Below are positions 1 to 13,288 of a stretch of DNA of 64,000 nt, one piece after another (the first letter of the stretch is position 1; the number at the start of each line of letters is the position of its first letter). The DNA is from Lelliottia wanjuensis (GTDB lineage Bacteria > Pseudomonadota > Gammaproteobacteria > Enterobacterales > Enterobacteriaceae): contig NZ_JASSOT010000053.1 of NCBI RefSeq assembly GCF_030238365.1, forward strand, positions 36,799 through 100,798, in the 5' to 3' direction. The notes beneath the pieces are model-generated. The model did no database searches. It saw only the letters and a program-made list of their open reading frames with translations, and was not told the origin of the DNA. A program made the translations under genes and the position numbers.

Positions 1-3000
1 CGTATGCAGCACCGTGGTGCAATCCTCGCTGATGGTAAAACCGGCGATGGTTGTGGCTTGCTGCTACAAAAACCGGATCGTTTCTTCCGCATCGTAGCGG
101 AAGAGCGCGGCTGGCGTTTAGCCAAAAACTACGCTGTCGGCATGCTGTTCCTGAATCAGGATCCTGAAAAAGCCGCTGCTTCACGCCGCATCGTCGAAGA
201 AGAACTTCAACGCGAAACCCTGTCAATTGTCGGCTGGCGCAATGTGCCCACCAACGAAGGGGTGCTCGGTGAAATCGCCCTCTCCTCGCTGCCACGAATT
301 GAACAGATTTTTGTGAATGCGCCTGCGGGCTGGCGTCCGCGCGATATGGAACGCCGTCTGTTTATTGCCCGCCGCCGCATCGAAAAACGTTTGCAGGAAG
401 ATAAAGAGTTCTACGTCTGTAGCCTATCGAACCTGGTGAACATCTATAAAGGTCTGTGTATGCCGGCTGACCTGCCGCGCTTCTACCTGGACCTCGCGGA
501 CCTGCGTCTGGAATCGGCCATTTGCCTGTTCCACCAGCGCTTCTCCACCAACACCGTCCCTCGCTGGCCGCTGGCTCAGCCGTTCCGCTATCTGGCGCAC
601 AACGGCGAGATCAACACCATCACCGGCAACCGCCAGTGGGCGCGTGCGCGTACCTATAAGTTCCAGACTCCGCTGATCCCGGATCTGCATGACGCCGCTC
701 CATTCGTCAACGAAACCGGCTCCGACTCAAGTTCCATGGATAACATGCTTGAACTGCTGCTGGCCGGCGGGATGGATATCGTGCGTGCGATGCGTCTGCT
801 TGTTCCGCCAGCCTGGCAGAACAACCCGGATATGGACCCGGACCTGCGCGCATTCTTCGACTTTAACTCCATGCACATGGAGCCGTGGGACGGCCCGGCA
901 GGGATCGTGATGTCCGATGGACGCTACGCCGCCTGTAACCTCGACCGTAACGGTCTGCGCCCGGCGCGCTACGTCATCACCAAAGATAAGCTGATCACCT
1001 GCGCCTCCGAAGTCGGGATCTGGGATTACCAGCCTGACGAAGTGGTCGAAAAAGGCCGCGTCGGCCCAGGCGAACTGATGGTTATCGACACCCGCAGCGG
1101 GCGCATTCTGCACTCGGCGGAAACCGATGACGATCTGAAAAGCCGCCATCCATACAAAGAGTGGATGGAGACCAACGTCCGCCGTCTGGTGCCGTTCGAA
1201 GATCTGTCGAACGAGGAAGTGGGCAGCCGCGAGCTGGACGACGATACCCTCGCCAGCTACCAGAAACAGTTTAACTACAGCGCCGAAGAGCTGGATTCCG
1301 TGATCCGCGTGCTCGGCGAGAATGGCCAGGAAGCGGTCGGTTCAATGGGTGACGATACCCCGTTTGCCGTGCTCTCCAGCCAGCCGCGCATCATTTACGA
1401 CTACTTCCGCCAGCAGTTTGCGCAGGTGACTAACCCGCCAATCGATCCGCTGCGTGAAGCGCACGTGATGTCGCTGGCCACCAGCATCGGTCGCGAGATG
1501 AACGTCTTCTGCGAAGCCGAAGGCCAGGCGCACCGCCTGAGCTTTAAGTCGCCGATTCTGCTGTACTCCGATTTCAAACAGCTCACCACCATGACCGAAG
1601 ATCACTATCGCGCCGACACGCTCGATATTACCTTCGACGTGACCGAAACGAGCCTCGAAGAGACGGTGAAAGCCCTGTGCGATCAGGCCGAGCAGATGGT
1701 CCGTAACGGCACCGTTCTGCTGGTGCTGTCCGACCGCAACATCGCCAAAAACCGTCTGCCGGTTCCGGCACCGATGGCGGTGGGCGCGATTCAGACTCGC
1801 CTGGTCGATAAGAGCTTGCGCTGTGATGCCAACATCATCGTTGAAACTGCTAGCGCCCGCGACCCGCACCACTTTGCCGTGCTGTTGGGCTTTGGTGCGA
1901 CGGCCATTTATCCGTATCTGGCGTACGAAACGCTGGCGAAACTGGTCGACACTCACGCAATCGAAAAAGATTATCGCGCGGTGATGCTGAACTACCGTAA
2001 CGGCATCAACAAAGGCCTGTACAAGATCATGTCCAAAATGGGCATCTCGACCATCGCCTCTTACCGCTGCTCGAAACTCTTCGAAGCCGTCGGTCTGCAC
2101 GATGACGTCGCGGATCTCTGCTTCCAGGGCGTGATCAGCCGCATCGGCGGGGCGGGTTTCTCTGACTTCCAGCAGGACCTGATGAACCTGTCGAAGCGCG
2201 CATGGCTGGCGCGCAAACCGCTGGATCAAGGCGGCTTGCTGAAATACGTTCACGGCGGCGAATACCACGCCTATAACCCGGACGTGGTGAAAACCCTGCA
2301 AGAGGCGGTTCAGAGCGGCGAATACAGCGATTATCAGCAATATTCGAAACTGGTTAACGAGCGCCCGGCGGCAACGCTGCGCGATCTGCTGGCGGTGAAT
2401 CCGAACGGCGAAACCGTCAGTATTAATGACGTTGAACCGGCGAGCGAACTCTATAAACGTTTTGATACGGCAGCGATGTCCATCGGCGCACTGAGCCCGG
2501 AAGCACACGAAGCGCTGGCCGAAGCGATGAACAGCATCGGCGGGAACTCGAACTCCGGCGAAGGCGGCGAAGATCCTGCGCGCTATGGCACCAACAAAGT
2601 GTCGCGCATCAAGCAGGTGGCCTCCGGTCGCTTTGGCGTGACACCAGCGTACCTGGTCAACGCAGACGTAATTCAGATTAAAGTCGCTCAGGGTGCAAAA
2701 CCGGGCGAAGGCGGTCAGTTACCGGGTGATAAAGTTACGCCGTACATCGCCAAACTGCGCTACTCAGTGCCGGGCGTAACGCTGATCTCCCCGCCGCCGC
2801 ACCACGATATCTACTCTATCGAGGATCTGGCGCAGCTGATTTTCGACCTGAAACAGGTCAACCCGAAAGCGATGATCTCCGTGAAGCTGGTTTCCGAACC
2901 GGGCGTTGGCACCATCGCCACCGGTGTGGCAAAAGCCTACGCGGATCTGATCACCATCGCGGGCTATGACGGCGGGACAGGCGCAAGCCCACTCTCCTCC

Positions 3001-4350
3001 GTGAAATACGCGGGTTGTCCGTGGGAGCTGGGCCTGGTGGAAACCCAGCAGGCGCTGGTCGCTAACGGTCTGCGTCACAAGATCCGTCTGCAGGTGGATG
3101 GCGGTCTGAAAACCGGTCTCGACATCATCAAAGCCGCGATTCTCGGCGCTGAAAGCTTCGGCTTCGGTACCGGGCCAATGGTGGCGCTGGGCTGTAAATA
3201 CCTGCGTATTTGTCACCTGAACAACTGCGCAACGGGCGTGGCCACTCAGGACGAAAAGCTGCGTAAGAACCACTATCACGGTCTGCCGTTCAAAGTGACC
3301 AACTACTTTGAATTCATCGCCCGCGAAACCCGCGAGCTGATGGCGCAGCTGGGCGTGAAGCGTCTGGTGGATCTGATTGGCCGTACCGACCTGCTGAAAG
3401 AGCTGGAAGGGTTTACCGCCAAGCAGCAGAAACTGGAGCTGTCTCGTCTGCTGGAAACCGCCGAGCCGCACGCTGGCAAAGCCGTTTACTGCACCGAGAA
3501 CAACCCGCCGTTCGACAACGGCGTGCTGAACGCGCAGCTGTTGCAGCAGGCGAAATCCTACGTCGATGACAAACAGAGCAAAACGTTCTGGTTTGATATC
3601 CGCAACACCGACCGCTCTGTGGGGGCAACGCTTTCTGGTTACATCGCGCAAACCCATGGCGATCAGGGGCTGGCAGCCGATCCGATTGTCGCGCACTTCA
3701 GCGGGACTGCGGGTCAGAGCTTCGGCGTCTGGAATGCGGGCGGCGTTGAGCTGTACCTGACCGGCGATGCCAACGACTACGTCGGTAAAGGCATGGCGGG
3801 CGGTCTGCTGGCGGTGCGTCCTCCGGTCGGTTCTGCGTTCCGCAGCCACGAGGCCAGCATCATCGGTAACACCTGTCTGTACGGCGCGACCGGCGGACGT
3901 CTGTTTGCCGCGGGCCGTGCGGGCGAGCGTTTTGCGGTGCGTAACTCCGGTGCTATCACCGTTGTAGAAGGCATCGGCGATAACGGCTGTGAATACATGA
4001 CCGGCGGGATTGTCTGCGTAATGGGCAAAACCGGCGTCAACTTCGGCGCAGGCATGACGGGCGGTTTCGCCTACGTCCTGGACGAAGACGGTGAGTTCCG
4101 TAAACGCGTTAACCCGGAACTGGTAGAAGTGCTGGACGTTGAAACACTGGCGATCCACGAAGAGCATCTGCGCGGTCTGATTACCGAGCACGTGCAGCTT
4201 ACCGGTTCTTCCCGCGGGGAGGAGATCCTGGCGAACTGGCCTGCGTTCTCAGCGAAATTCGCGTTGGTTAAACCGAAGTCCAGCGATGTTAAAGCACTGT
4301 TGGGTCACCGTAGTCGTAGCGCAGCAGAGCTGCGTGTGCAGGCGCAGTAA
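1..4350 (+). CDS. gltB: Glutamate synthase (NADPH) large subunit, 5'-truncated by window edge
   Basis: Large (alpha) subunit of glutamate synthase, which with GltD converts glutamine + 2-oxoglutarate + NADPH to two glutamates in the cytoplasm. The frame is open from base 1, so the ATG at 4 is internal. About 60 N-terminal residues, including the mature N-terminal nucleophile Cys of the glutaminase domain, lie upstream of the window. Visible parts, numbered from that ATG, are the rest of the Ntn-type glutaminase domain (HNGEINT near residue 200), the central domain, the FMN-binding synthase barrel and the C-terminal right-handed beta-helix with GXXG repeats (about 1200-1420). The 3Fe-4S cysteines are at 1064, 1070 and 1075 ([12 protein letters not shown]). 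Only 9 bp separate it from gltD. Near-identity to E. coli GltB makes the call secure. Confidence 0.98.
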   Translation, partial: RMQHRGAILADGKTGDGCGLLLQKPDRFFRIVAEERGWRLAKNYAVGMLFLNQDPEKAAASRRIVEEELQRETLSIVGWRNVPTNEGVLGEIALSSLPRIEQIFVNAPAGWRPRDMERRLFIARRRIEKRLQEDKEFYVCSLSNLVNIYKGLCMPADLPRFYLDLADLRLESAICLFHQRFSTNTVPRWPLAQPFRYLAHNGEINTITGNRQWARARTYKFQTPLIPDLHDAAPFVNETGSDSSSMDNMLELLLAGGMDIVRAMRLLVPPAWQNNPDMDPDLRAFFDFNSMHMEPWDGPAGIVMSDGRYAACNLDRNGLRPARYVITKDKLITCASEVGIWDYQPDEVVEKGRVGPGELMVIDTRSGRILHSAETDDDLKSRHPYKEWMETNVRRLVPFEDLSNEEVGSRELDDDTLASYQKQFNYSAEELDSVIRVLGENGQEAVGSMGDDTPFAVLSSQPRIIYDYFRQQFAQVTNPPIDPLREAHVMSLATSIGREMNVFCEAEGQAHRLSFKSPILLYSDFKQLTTMTEDHYRADTLDITFDVTETSLEETVKALCDQAEQMVRNGTVLLVLSDRNIAKNRLPVPAPMAVGAIQTRLVDKSLRCDANIIVETASARDPHHFAVLLGFGATAIYPYLAYETLAKLVDTHAIEKDYRAVMLNYRNGINKGLYKIMSKMGISTIASYRCSKLFEAVGLHDDVADLCFQGVISRIGGAGFSDFQQDLMNLSKRAWLARKPLDQGGLLKYVHGGEYHAYNPDVVKTLQEAVQSGEYSDYQQYSKLVNERPAATLRDLLAVNPNGETVSINDVEPASELYKRFDTAAMSIGALSPEAHEALAEAMNSIGGNSNSGEGGEDPARYGTNKVSRIKQVASGRFGVTPAYLVNADVIQIKVAQGAKPGEGGQLPGDKVTPYIAKLRYSVPGVTLISPPPHHDIYSIEDLAQLIFDLKQVNPKAMISVKLVSEPGVGTIATGVAKAYADLITIAGYDGGTGASPLSSVKYAGCPWELGLVETQQALVANGLRHKIRLQVDGGLKTGLDIIKAAILGAESFGFGTGPMVALGCKYLRICHLNNCATGVATQDEKLRKNHYHGLPFKVTNYFEFIARETRELMAQLGVKRLVDLIGRTDLLKELEGFTAKQQKLELSRLLETAEPHAGKAVYCTENNPPFDNGVLNAQLLQQAKSYVDDKQSKTFWFDIRNTDRSVGATLSGYIAQTHGDQGLAADPIVAHFSGTAGQSFGVWNAGGVELYLTGDANDYVGKGMAGGLLAVRPPVGSAFRSHEASIIGNTCLYGATGGRLFAAGRAGERFAVRNSGAITVVEGIGDNGCEYMTGGIVCVMGKTGVNFGAGMTGGFAYVLDEDGEFRKRVNPELVEVLDVETLAIHEEHLRGLITEHVQLTGSSRGEEILANWPAFSAKFALVKPKSSDVKALLGHRSRSAAELRVQAQ

Positions 4351-5778
<1,428 letters not shown>

Positions 5779-5783
5779 AAGCG

Positions 5784-5811
5784 AACCGGATGGCGATGCC
5801 ATCCGGTTTTT

Positions 5812-5813
<2 letters not shown>
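5784..5813. terminator. Bidirectional-looking rho-independent terminator between gltD and nanQ
   Basis: An 11-bp inverted repeat (AACCGGATGGC / GCCATCCGGTT) with a 3-nt loop is followed by a run of T on the plus strand. It sits 5 bp after the gltD stop. The T-run reaches the nanQ stop codon on the other strand, so the two convergent transcripts meet here. The stem sequence also resembles a REP half-element. Confidence 0.85.
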
Positions 5814-7141
<1,328 letters not shown>

Positions 7142-7145
<4 letters not shown>

Positions 7146-8629
7146 TTCACCGCCTCGCGCTCGCTTTTGATGCTGCCAAAAGGTACGGCACCGCTGAACG
7201 GTTTACCGTCGATGGCATCGTGCGTGCGCAGCGCTTCCGGACGGATCCAGCGCTGGACGCGGGACGGCATATCCAGACCGATCAGCAGGATCACCACAAA
7301 CGTCAGACCAAACGACAGAGATCCCAGCGCGGTGCCCAGTTCAAGACGCTGCGCCAGCAGTGCGCCGATAATCGGGGCGAGTGCGCCGCCCAGTGCGCCA
7401 ACGTTATAGGTAAAGCCAAGGCCCGCCGCGCGCTGATCCGTATCGAAGTAGCCGCCAATCAGTTTCGGTAAGATCCCGGAGATCCCCTGCCCCAGCATCT
7501 GCTGGAAGAAGAGCAGCAGGCCAAGCACCCAGATATTGGACCCGCCGATCGCGAACACCGGAATGATCAGCAGCTGCGAGGCCAGCAGGCTGCAAACGTA
7601 CGCCTTGCGGGTGCCCAACCAGTCGCCGAGGAAACCGCCGACACAGCAGCCCACTGCCGCGCCAAAACCGCTGAAGAACAGCACGTGCGCGACTGTCATC
7701 GGATCGTAGGCCAGATCCGTTTTCAGATAAGTAGGCAGCAGCGCCTGAATCGGCCATGAATAGAGGAACGCGAAGAGCACAACGACCATCAGAGTCACAC
7801 CCGTCGGCCAGCGTTTGCCGCTGCTTTGCACCATAAAGCTAATGAACACGCAGGCGCACAGCAGCCCCAGAATCACCACCAGCCCGGCGTTGTTCAGCTC
7901 TCCGGCGAAGCAGAGCCACAGCGCGGTTCCGGCAAAAAGCGTCATCACGATATTGATGAGACGATACTTGCCGCGATAGAGGATATCGACCATCGTACGC
8001 ACCGGCGCTTTACCCTCGTGCTTCGCTTTCCAGTCTTCCGCTTCGGGAATGTTTTTCCGCAGCCACAGGGCGAAAATGATCGGCAGGATGCCAATAAAGA
8101 ACAGCGCACGCCAGCCCCACACGGGAACGACCAGGCTGTAGATCTGCGCCGCAACCACCGCACCGATGGAAAAACCGGAGATTAAAAATCCGCTGGCCTT
8201 ATTGCGCAGATGTTTCGGCCAGCTTTCGATGACATAGGTCGCGCTGGAGCCGTATTCGCCTGCCATGCCCATGCCGATCACCATCCGGGCGATAAACATG
8301 GTGACGTAGCCCGGCGCAAACCCGCACGCCAGCGTACCGCAGGAGAAGAGGACGATACTGGTGATCATCGCCAGCTTGCGACCGTAGCGATCGCCCATCG
8401 CGCCCAGCAGCAGGCCGCCAAACCAGCGCGAGATAAAGGCGGCAGAAATCAGGCTGGCTGCTTCCACCGTCGTTAAACCAAATTCACTTTTGACTTCTGT
8501 TAACACCAGCGCGATCAAAACAAAATCAAAGCCATCGAGCAGATATCCCAGCCAGGCGGCGGAGAATGCGCGCCACTGTGGGCGGGAAAGATGGCGGTAC
8601 CACGGGATGCTTTGGGTAGAAATACTCAT
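7142..8629 (-). CDS. nanT: Sialic acid:H+ symporter (MFS)
   Basis: 495-aa inner-membrane transporter, essentially the length of E. coli NanT (496). It imports N-acetylneuraminate with protons. The N-terminus matches NanT (IPWYRHL then [13 protein letters not shown]), the MFS loop 2-3 motif [10 protein letters not shown] is present, and many hydrophobic helices follow, including the extra pair typical of the 14-helix NanT type. The hydrophilic C-terminal tail ([17 protein letters not shown]) is also NanT-like. Its 3' end overlaps nanK by 4 nt. The 171 bp upstream, towards nanA, is filled with REP-type palindromes, which often damp downstream expression or protect upstream mRNA. Confidence 0.96.
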
Positions 8630-8660
8630 AACACTCTCCCGACGAATTCTGTGTTGTATT

Positions 8661-8795
8661 GCCGGACGATGGGTTCACATCATCCGGCGTACGTGTGTGT
8701 TTGCCTTTGCCGGATGGCGGCTTCGCCTTATCCGGCCTACGTATATGCGAATCGATCATGTTTTGTAGGCCGGATAAGCGAAGCGCCATCCGGCA
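8661..8795. repeat. Cluster of three REP/BIME-type palindromes
   Basis: Three imperfect palindromes of the GCCGGATGGCG...CGCCTTATCCGGC class lie between nanA and nanT, at about 8661-8692, 8709-8741 and 8765-8795. The last two are in opposite orientation, as in a BIME. They are within the nan transcript and can form stable stem-loops. Confidence 0.85.
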
Positions 8796-8800
8796 AGGAA

Positions 8801-9694
8801 TCAGCGCTTCTCAGCCAGCAGTTGCTCTGCGAGGGCTTTCAGCTCCGGCAGGTACTGCTCCGCGACCGGGGCAAAAGGTTTACGGCACAGCGGAACGGCG
8901 ACCACGTCCATATAGTGCAGAACGGTTTTCAGGCCACGGAACACGCCGACTTTGATCAGCAGATCGATAACCTTGTTGCACTCGCTCTGCAGACGCTGCG
9001 CGGTGGCGTTGTCCCCTTCACGGATCGCGCTGGCTATCGCCTGATAGCGCGCGCCCATGATGTTGTACGTGCTGCCGATCCCGCCGTCCGCGCCCGCCAG
9101 CAGACCGGAGGCGAAGATCTCGTCGTAGCCGTTATAAAGCACCAGATCCGGATGCGCGCGGCGGATCTGCTCCATCTGGAAGAGATCGCCGGAGGTCTGT
9201 TTCAGCGCGCCAACGCCCGGCAGCGTCACCAGCGTATTAATTTGATCGAGGGATAACTTCACGCCGCTCAGCGCCGGAATGTTGTACACCACCATCGGCA
9301 AACCATCCGACGAATCAATGATTGCACGGTAGTGGTCGCAGTGTTCTTCAAAGCTGAAGGGATAGTAGAAGGGTGTGACCGCCGACACAGCGTCGAAGCC
9401 GTTACGGCTGGCCGCGGCCGCGAGCTGCTGGCTTTCCGCCGTGCTGACGCAGCCGACATGGGCGATCAGCGTCACTTTGCCCTTCGCCTCTTCTGCCACG
9501 ATCTCCAGCACCTGCTCGCGCTCGGCGAGGCTCTGCACAAAGGCTTCGCCCGTTGAGCCGCCCACGTACAGGCCGTCGATACCCTGCTGAATGTTGAATT
9601 GCACCAGACGGCGCAGGCTCTCTTTATCCAGCGCCTGCTGTGAATTGAACGGAGTCAGGAGTGCGGCCATCACGCCACGTAATTGCTTTGCCAT
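8801..9694 (-). CDS. nanA: N-acetylneuraminate lyase
   Basis: 297 aa, the same length as E. coli NanA. Cleaves sialic acid to ManNAc and pyruvate by a Schiff-base aldolase mechanism. It is a DapA/NanA TIM barrel: pyruvate-binding GGSTGE (about 45-50), Tyr137 in [10 protein letters not shown], and the Schiff-base Lys165 in GALKQTSGD. It is the first gene of the operon. The upstream 120 bp carries the NanR repeats. The 3' end is followed immediately by REP palindromes. Confidence 0.97.
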   Translation of the reverse strand: MAKQLRGVMAALLTPFNSQQALDKESLRRLVQFNIQQGIDGLYVGGSTGEAFVQSLAEREQVLEIVAEEAKGKVTLIAHVGCVSTAESQQLAAAASRNGFDAVSAVTPFYYPFSFEEHCDHYRAIIDSSDGLPMVVYNIPALSGVKLSLDQINTLVTLPGVGALKQTSGDLFQMEQIRRAHPDLVLYNGYDEIFASGLLAGADGGIGSTYNIMGARYQAIASAIREGDNATAQRLQSECNKVIDLLIKVGVFRGLKTVLHYMDVVAVPLCRKPFAPVAEQYLPELKALAEQLLAEKR

Positions 9695-9728
9695 AGATAC
9701 CTCAAGTGATGTTTGGTCTGTTTATCGA

Positions 9729-9751
9729 TATACCTTTATACCTGTTATACC
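9729..9751 (-). promoter_or_regulatory. NanR operator: three GGTATA repeats upstream of nanA
   Basis: On the minus strand, three GGTATA hexamers occur at 9746-9751, 9737-9742 and 9729-9734, spaced by 3 and 2 nt. This is the arrangement known for E. coli NanR, whose dimers bind tandem GGTATA repeats overlapping the nanA promoter and leave when sialic acid binds. The site is 35-57 bp upstream of the nanA start. Confidence 0.88.
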
Positions 9752-9814
9752 AGATCAAATAATCAGCACCCCATACAGAACGCTTATATTGCGATCTGCT
9801 TCACTAAAGGATCG

Positions 9815-10597
9815 TTATTTTTTCTTTTTGGATCCCTGGCCGATGGCGTGCCAGGTGGCGGAAACGCTGTTGAGATGGGTTTGCAGCGCGCGGTCGGCTT
9901 CATCGGGATCGCGGCGGCGGATGGCGTCAACAATGGCGATATGCTGCTGATAGCTCACGTCGTTGTGCTGATACAGCTCGGCGTCGGAGACTTTCGGACG
10001 GGCGGCGATCAGCCAGTCGAGCAGCGCGACGTGGATTGCCATAAAGATTGGGTTGCCGGGGATCTCTGCCAGTACGCGGTGGAAATCGACGTCAGAGCGG
10101 ATAAACAGCGCGTTATCGTTGAGGGACTGGCTGTTGATTTCCAGCGCTTTCGACAGGCGTTCCACCTGTTCGTCCGTGGCGTATTCCGCCGCGTAACGCA
10201 CCAGGCTCGATTCAAAAAAGAGCCGCAGCTGTTCGAAATGGGTTATACCACCCGGCTGGGTGAGGAAATCCTTCGCCATGCCGGAGAGTTCGCTGATGAT
10301 GGTGTCGGCTGAGGGCATTGAGACGCGGGCACGTTCGCCGTTGTTGATTTGCACCAACCCTTTGCGCTTCAAGGCGGCCAGCGCTTCGCGGACCGACGGG
10401 CGGCCGACGTTGAAAAACTCCATCAGTTCACGTTCAGAAGGGAGTTGTTCACCCTGGGCAAACTCCTGACGGCGGATCATCTGCTCCAGCTCTTCTTCCA
10501 CCATATCGGAAAGTTTTTTACGCGCCAGCGGGCGACGACGCAAACTGCGACCAAGGGTTTCGGTTGAATTTTCCGCCTGAAGATCAAATGGTTTCAT
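9815..10597 (-). CDS. nanR: Sialic acid-responsive repressor NanR (GntR/FadR family)
   Basis: 260 aa (E. coli NanR 263). An N-terminal winged helix (about 30-105: [36 protein letters not shown]) is followed by an alpha-helical FadR-type effector domain with metal-site histidines. Represses the nan regulon until sialic acid binds. A longer open frame starts at 10696, but homology begins at the ATG at 10595-10597, so I take that start. The long C-terminal basic tail (GSKKKK) matches E. coli. In E. coli dcuD lies between nanR and sspB; it is absent here. Confidence 0.93.
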   Translation of the reverse strand: MKPFDLQAENSTETLGRSLRRRPLARKKLSDMVEEELEQMIRRQEFAQGEQLPSERELMEFFNVGRPSVREALAALKRKGLVQINNGERARVSMPSADTIISELSGMAKDFLTQPGGITHFEQLRLFFESSLVRYAAEYATDEQVERLSKALEINSQSLNDNALFIRSDVDFHRVLAEIPGNPIFMAIHVALLDWLIAARPKVSDAELYQHNDVSYQQHIAIVDAIRRRDPDEADRALQTHLNSVSATWHAIGQGSKKKK

Positions 10598-10682
10598 AAA
10601 GACTCGGGTCAGAAGAGTGACAATCAGTGACAACGATTCATCATAACACAGGATTTTTGGCTGGGCGAAAAGCCCTGAATAG

Positions 10683-10706
10683 CAAAACAGGCCCATCGGG
10701 CCTGTT
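10683..10706 (-). terminator. Terminator downstream of sspB
   Basis: A 9-bp stem AACAGGCCC / GGGCCTGTT with a 3-nt loop, read on the minus strand just after the sspB stop and followed by TTTTG. The T-run is short, so efficiency is uncertain. Confidence 0.65.
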
Positions 10707-10709
10707 CAG

Positions 10710-11207
10710 TTATTTCACAACGCGTAACGCTGGACGGCCACCGCGCGGCGGCGGATCGTCATCAGGGTCATTGTCGTTATCGTGATCCGGCTTGTCGCCA
10801 TCGATGATCGACATGACCGTTTCGCTTTCGCTTGCGGGTGAACCGTCTTCATCGTTAAGGCTGGTGACATCTTCGTCATAAGCCGCTTCCGGCTCAAACA
10901 TCGTACCCGCACCGTTTTCACGTGCGTAGACAGCCAAAACAGCAGCCAGCGGCACAGAAACCTGACGCGGAACACCGCCGAAACGCGCGTTGAAGCGCAC
11001 TTCGTCGTTAGCCAGTTCAAGATTACCCACCGCGCGTGGCGCGATGTTCAGAACGATCTGCCCATCACGTGCGTATTCCATCGGAACGCTCACGCCCGGT
11101 AACGTCACATCCACTACCAGGTGCGGCGTAAGCTGGTTGTCCAGCAGCCATTCATAGAAGGCACGCAGCAGATACGGACGGCGTGGAGACAGCTGTGACA
11201 TTTCCAC
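10710..11207 (-). CDS. sspB: ClpXP protease specificity-enhancing factor
   Basis: 165 aa. Adaptor that binds ssrA-tagged proteins and delivers them to ClpXP in the cytoplasm. The N-terminal ~110 residues form the conserved substrate-binding domain (PYLLRAFYEWLLDNQLTPH, then FNARFGGVPRQVSVP). A low-complexity acidic linker rich in Asp/Pro follows, and then the C-terminal ClpX-docking tail GGRPALRVVK. The start is 5 bp after the sspA stop, so sspA-sspB are one operon. Confidence 0.96.
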   Translation of the reverse strand: MEMSQLSPRRPYLLRAFYEWLLDNQLTPHLVVDVTLPGVSVPMEYARDGQIVLNIAPRAVGNLELANDEVRFNARFGGVPRQVSVPLAAVLAVYARENGAGTMFEPEAAYDEDVTSLNDEDGSPASESETVMSIIDGDKPDHDNDNDPDDDPPPRGGRPALRVVK

Positions 11208-11212
11208 AATCG

Positions 11213-11851
11213 TTAACCTCGACCAAGACGCATTTCGCGTTCCGGTTCTGTCAGAGAAGCCAGGAAAGAGTCGCGCTCAAACACGCGAGTCATGTAGCCT
11301 TTCAGCTCTTTCGCGCCAGGACCGCTGAACTCTACGCCCAGTGCCTGCAGGCGCCACAGCAGCGGAGCCAGGTAGCAATCGACCAGGCTGAACTCGTCGC
11401 TCAGGAAGAATGGCTTCTGGCCAAACACCGGAGCAATCGCCAGCAGCTCTTCACGCAGTTGCTTACGCGCCGCGTCTGCTTCAGAGGATGAACCGTTCAC
11501 GATCACGTTCATCAGGGTGTACCAGTCTTTCTCGATACGCTGCATGTACAGGCGGCTTTCACCACGCGCAACCGGATAAACCGGCATCAGCGGCGGATGA
11601 GGGAATCGCTCATCCAGATATTCCATAATGATGCGGGATTCCCACAGGGTCAGCTCGCGATCCACCAGCGTTGGTACGCTCTGGTTCGGGTTGAGATCGA
11701 TCAGATCCTGAGGTGGGTTATCCTTTTCCACATGCTCGATCTCAAAACTGACACCTTTCTCGGCCAGCACGATACGAACCTGATGGCTATAAATGTCAGT
11801 AGGACCAGAAAACAGCGTCATTACCGAACGTTTGTTGGCAGCGACAGCCAT
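11213..11851 (-). CDS. sspA: Stringent starvation protein A (RNA polymerase-associated)
   Basis: 212 aa with a glutathione-S-transferase fold: thioredoxin-like N-terminal domain (residues about 10-87, VPTLVDRELTLWESRIIMEYL) and an all-helical C-terminal domain. SspA binds sigma-70 RNA polymerase and promotes stationary-phase and acid resistance and late phage transcription by lowering H-NS. It is not expected to have GST activity. First gene of sspA-sspB. Length and sequence match E. coli. Confidence 0.96.
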   Translation of the reverse strand: MAVAANKRSVMTLFSGPTDIYSHQVRIVLAEKGVSFEIEHVEKDNPPQDLIDLNPNQSVPTLVDRELTLWESRIIMEYLDERFPHPPLMPVYPVARGESRLYMQRIEKDWYTLMNVIVNGSSSEADAARKQLREELLAIAPVFGQKPFFLSDEFSLVDCYLAPLLWRLQALGVEFSGPGAKELKGYMTRVFERDSFLASLTEPEREMRLGRG

Positions 11852-12160
11852 GAAAACCTCCAGGTATATTCAGAATATTACTGCTACCGGCCCGGGGGCC
11901 AGCCAGATGATTTGTTACCCATCCCAGGAACAAACTCTATCGCTCAAAAATCGAACAAAAGTGGTGTATTCACTGACATTTGGGCAGAAAATTGGATGAT
12001 AGTTTACCAGATTTTGCAGGCTTTGTGGTGAGGGGATTCCGGAAATACGGAAAAAGAGCTGAGAATCAAATAAATACTGTGGATAACCGTCGGATTATCC
12101 ATAAAAAAAACCCGCCGAAGCGGGTTTTTCGCCAATCTCTCTGCCGAAGCAGAAAAAAGA
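11852..12160. other. Intergenic region upstream of sspA / downstream of rpsI
   Basis: About 309 bp with no credible gene. It must hold the sspA promoter on the minus strand, though I cannot pick -35/-10 boxes with confidence. The rpsI terminator lies at 12103-12129. A small hairpin (GGATAA ... TTATCC, 12081-12100) precedes it. Confidence 0.6.
12103..12129 (-). terminator. rplM-rpsI operon terminator
   Basis: A GC-rich stem CCCGC / GCGGG with tetraloop TTCG (minus strand) is flanked by long A and T runs on both sides, so it can terminate in either direction. It lies about 32 bp past the rpsI stop. Confidence 0.88.
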
Positions 12161-12556
<396 letters not shown>

Positions 12557-12568
12557 CTATAATCCCGA

Positions 12569-13021
<453 letters not shown>

Positions 13022-13161
13022 TTACACGTTGGTGAACACCCAAACGTTTTAAAAGTTGAGGCTCACACGACAAAGTCCGGCAAACCTACCCCTTCGAATA
13101 GCCTATGCCAGCACATAGAAAGTTTTGGGAAAAAAACCTTCTCGTAACGTGGGGTCGCAAG

Positions 13162-13190
13162 ATTATAGAGAAGTCGAGGTCAAAGATCGA
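13162..13190 (-). promoter_or_regulatory. Candidate promoter of rplM-rpsI
   Basis: On the minus strand a perfect -10 TATAAT (13162-13167) is preceded by a 17-bp spacer and a weak -35 TCGATC (13185-13190). A second hexamer TTGACC lies closer but with unsuitable spacing. It implies a leader of about 160 nt before rplM. Confidence 0.5.
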
Positions 13191-13260
13191 CCCTTAAATG
13201 TGATTAGTCGCAAGGTTTTCGAGCATAGCCTCTGTGCGGCCTGATGCCCTCACCCCCAGC

Positions 13261-13281
13261 CCCTCTCCCACGGGGAGAGGG
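13261..13281. repeat. Palindromic repeat after zapE (CCCTCTCCC...GGGAGAGGG)
   Basis: A perfect 9-bp inverted repeat with a 3-nt loop, preceded by CCCTCACCCCCAG. This is the short dispersed enterobacterial repeat that, when translated, gives PSPPAPL-RGEG peptides. It is 8 bp beyond the zapE stop and may act as an mRNA 3' stem, but it has no T-run. Confidence 0.65.
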
Positions 13282-13288
13282 TAGCGTA

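Noticed and set aside
2764..4191. 475-codon open frame on the minus strand inside gltB
   Set aside because: Antisense shadow of a highly conserved coding region in GC-rich DNA. No ribosome-binding site, and the composition (rich in Arg, His, Val and Gln) is typical of reverse-frame translation.
8661..8795. Possible CRISPR-like spaced repeats
   Set aside because: The three units are imperfect palindromes of REP class with alternating orientation. There is no constant spacer length and no cas gene.
10598..10696. Longer nanR start giving a 293-aa protein
   Set aside because: The extra 33 residues have no counterpart in NanR and no clear ribosome-binding site. Similarity begins at the ATG at 10597.
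11852..12160. Small RNA gene between sspA and rpsI
   Set aside because: Apart from the rpsI terminator and a weak hairpin, no promoter-plus-terminator pair in one direction could be identified.
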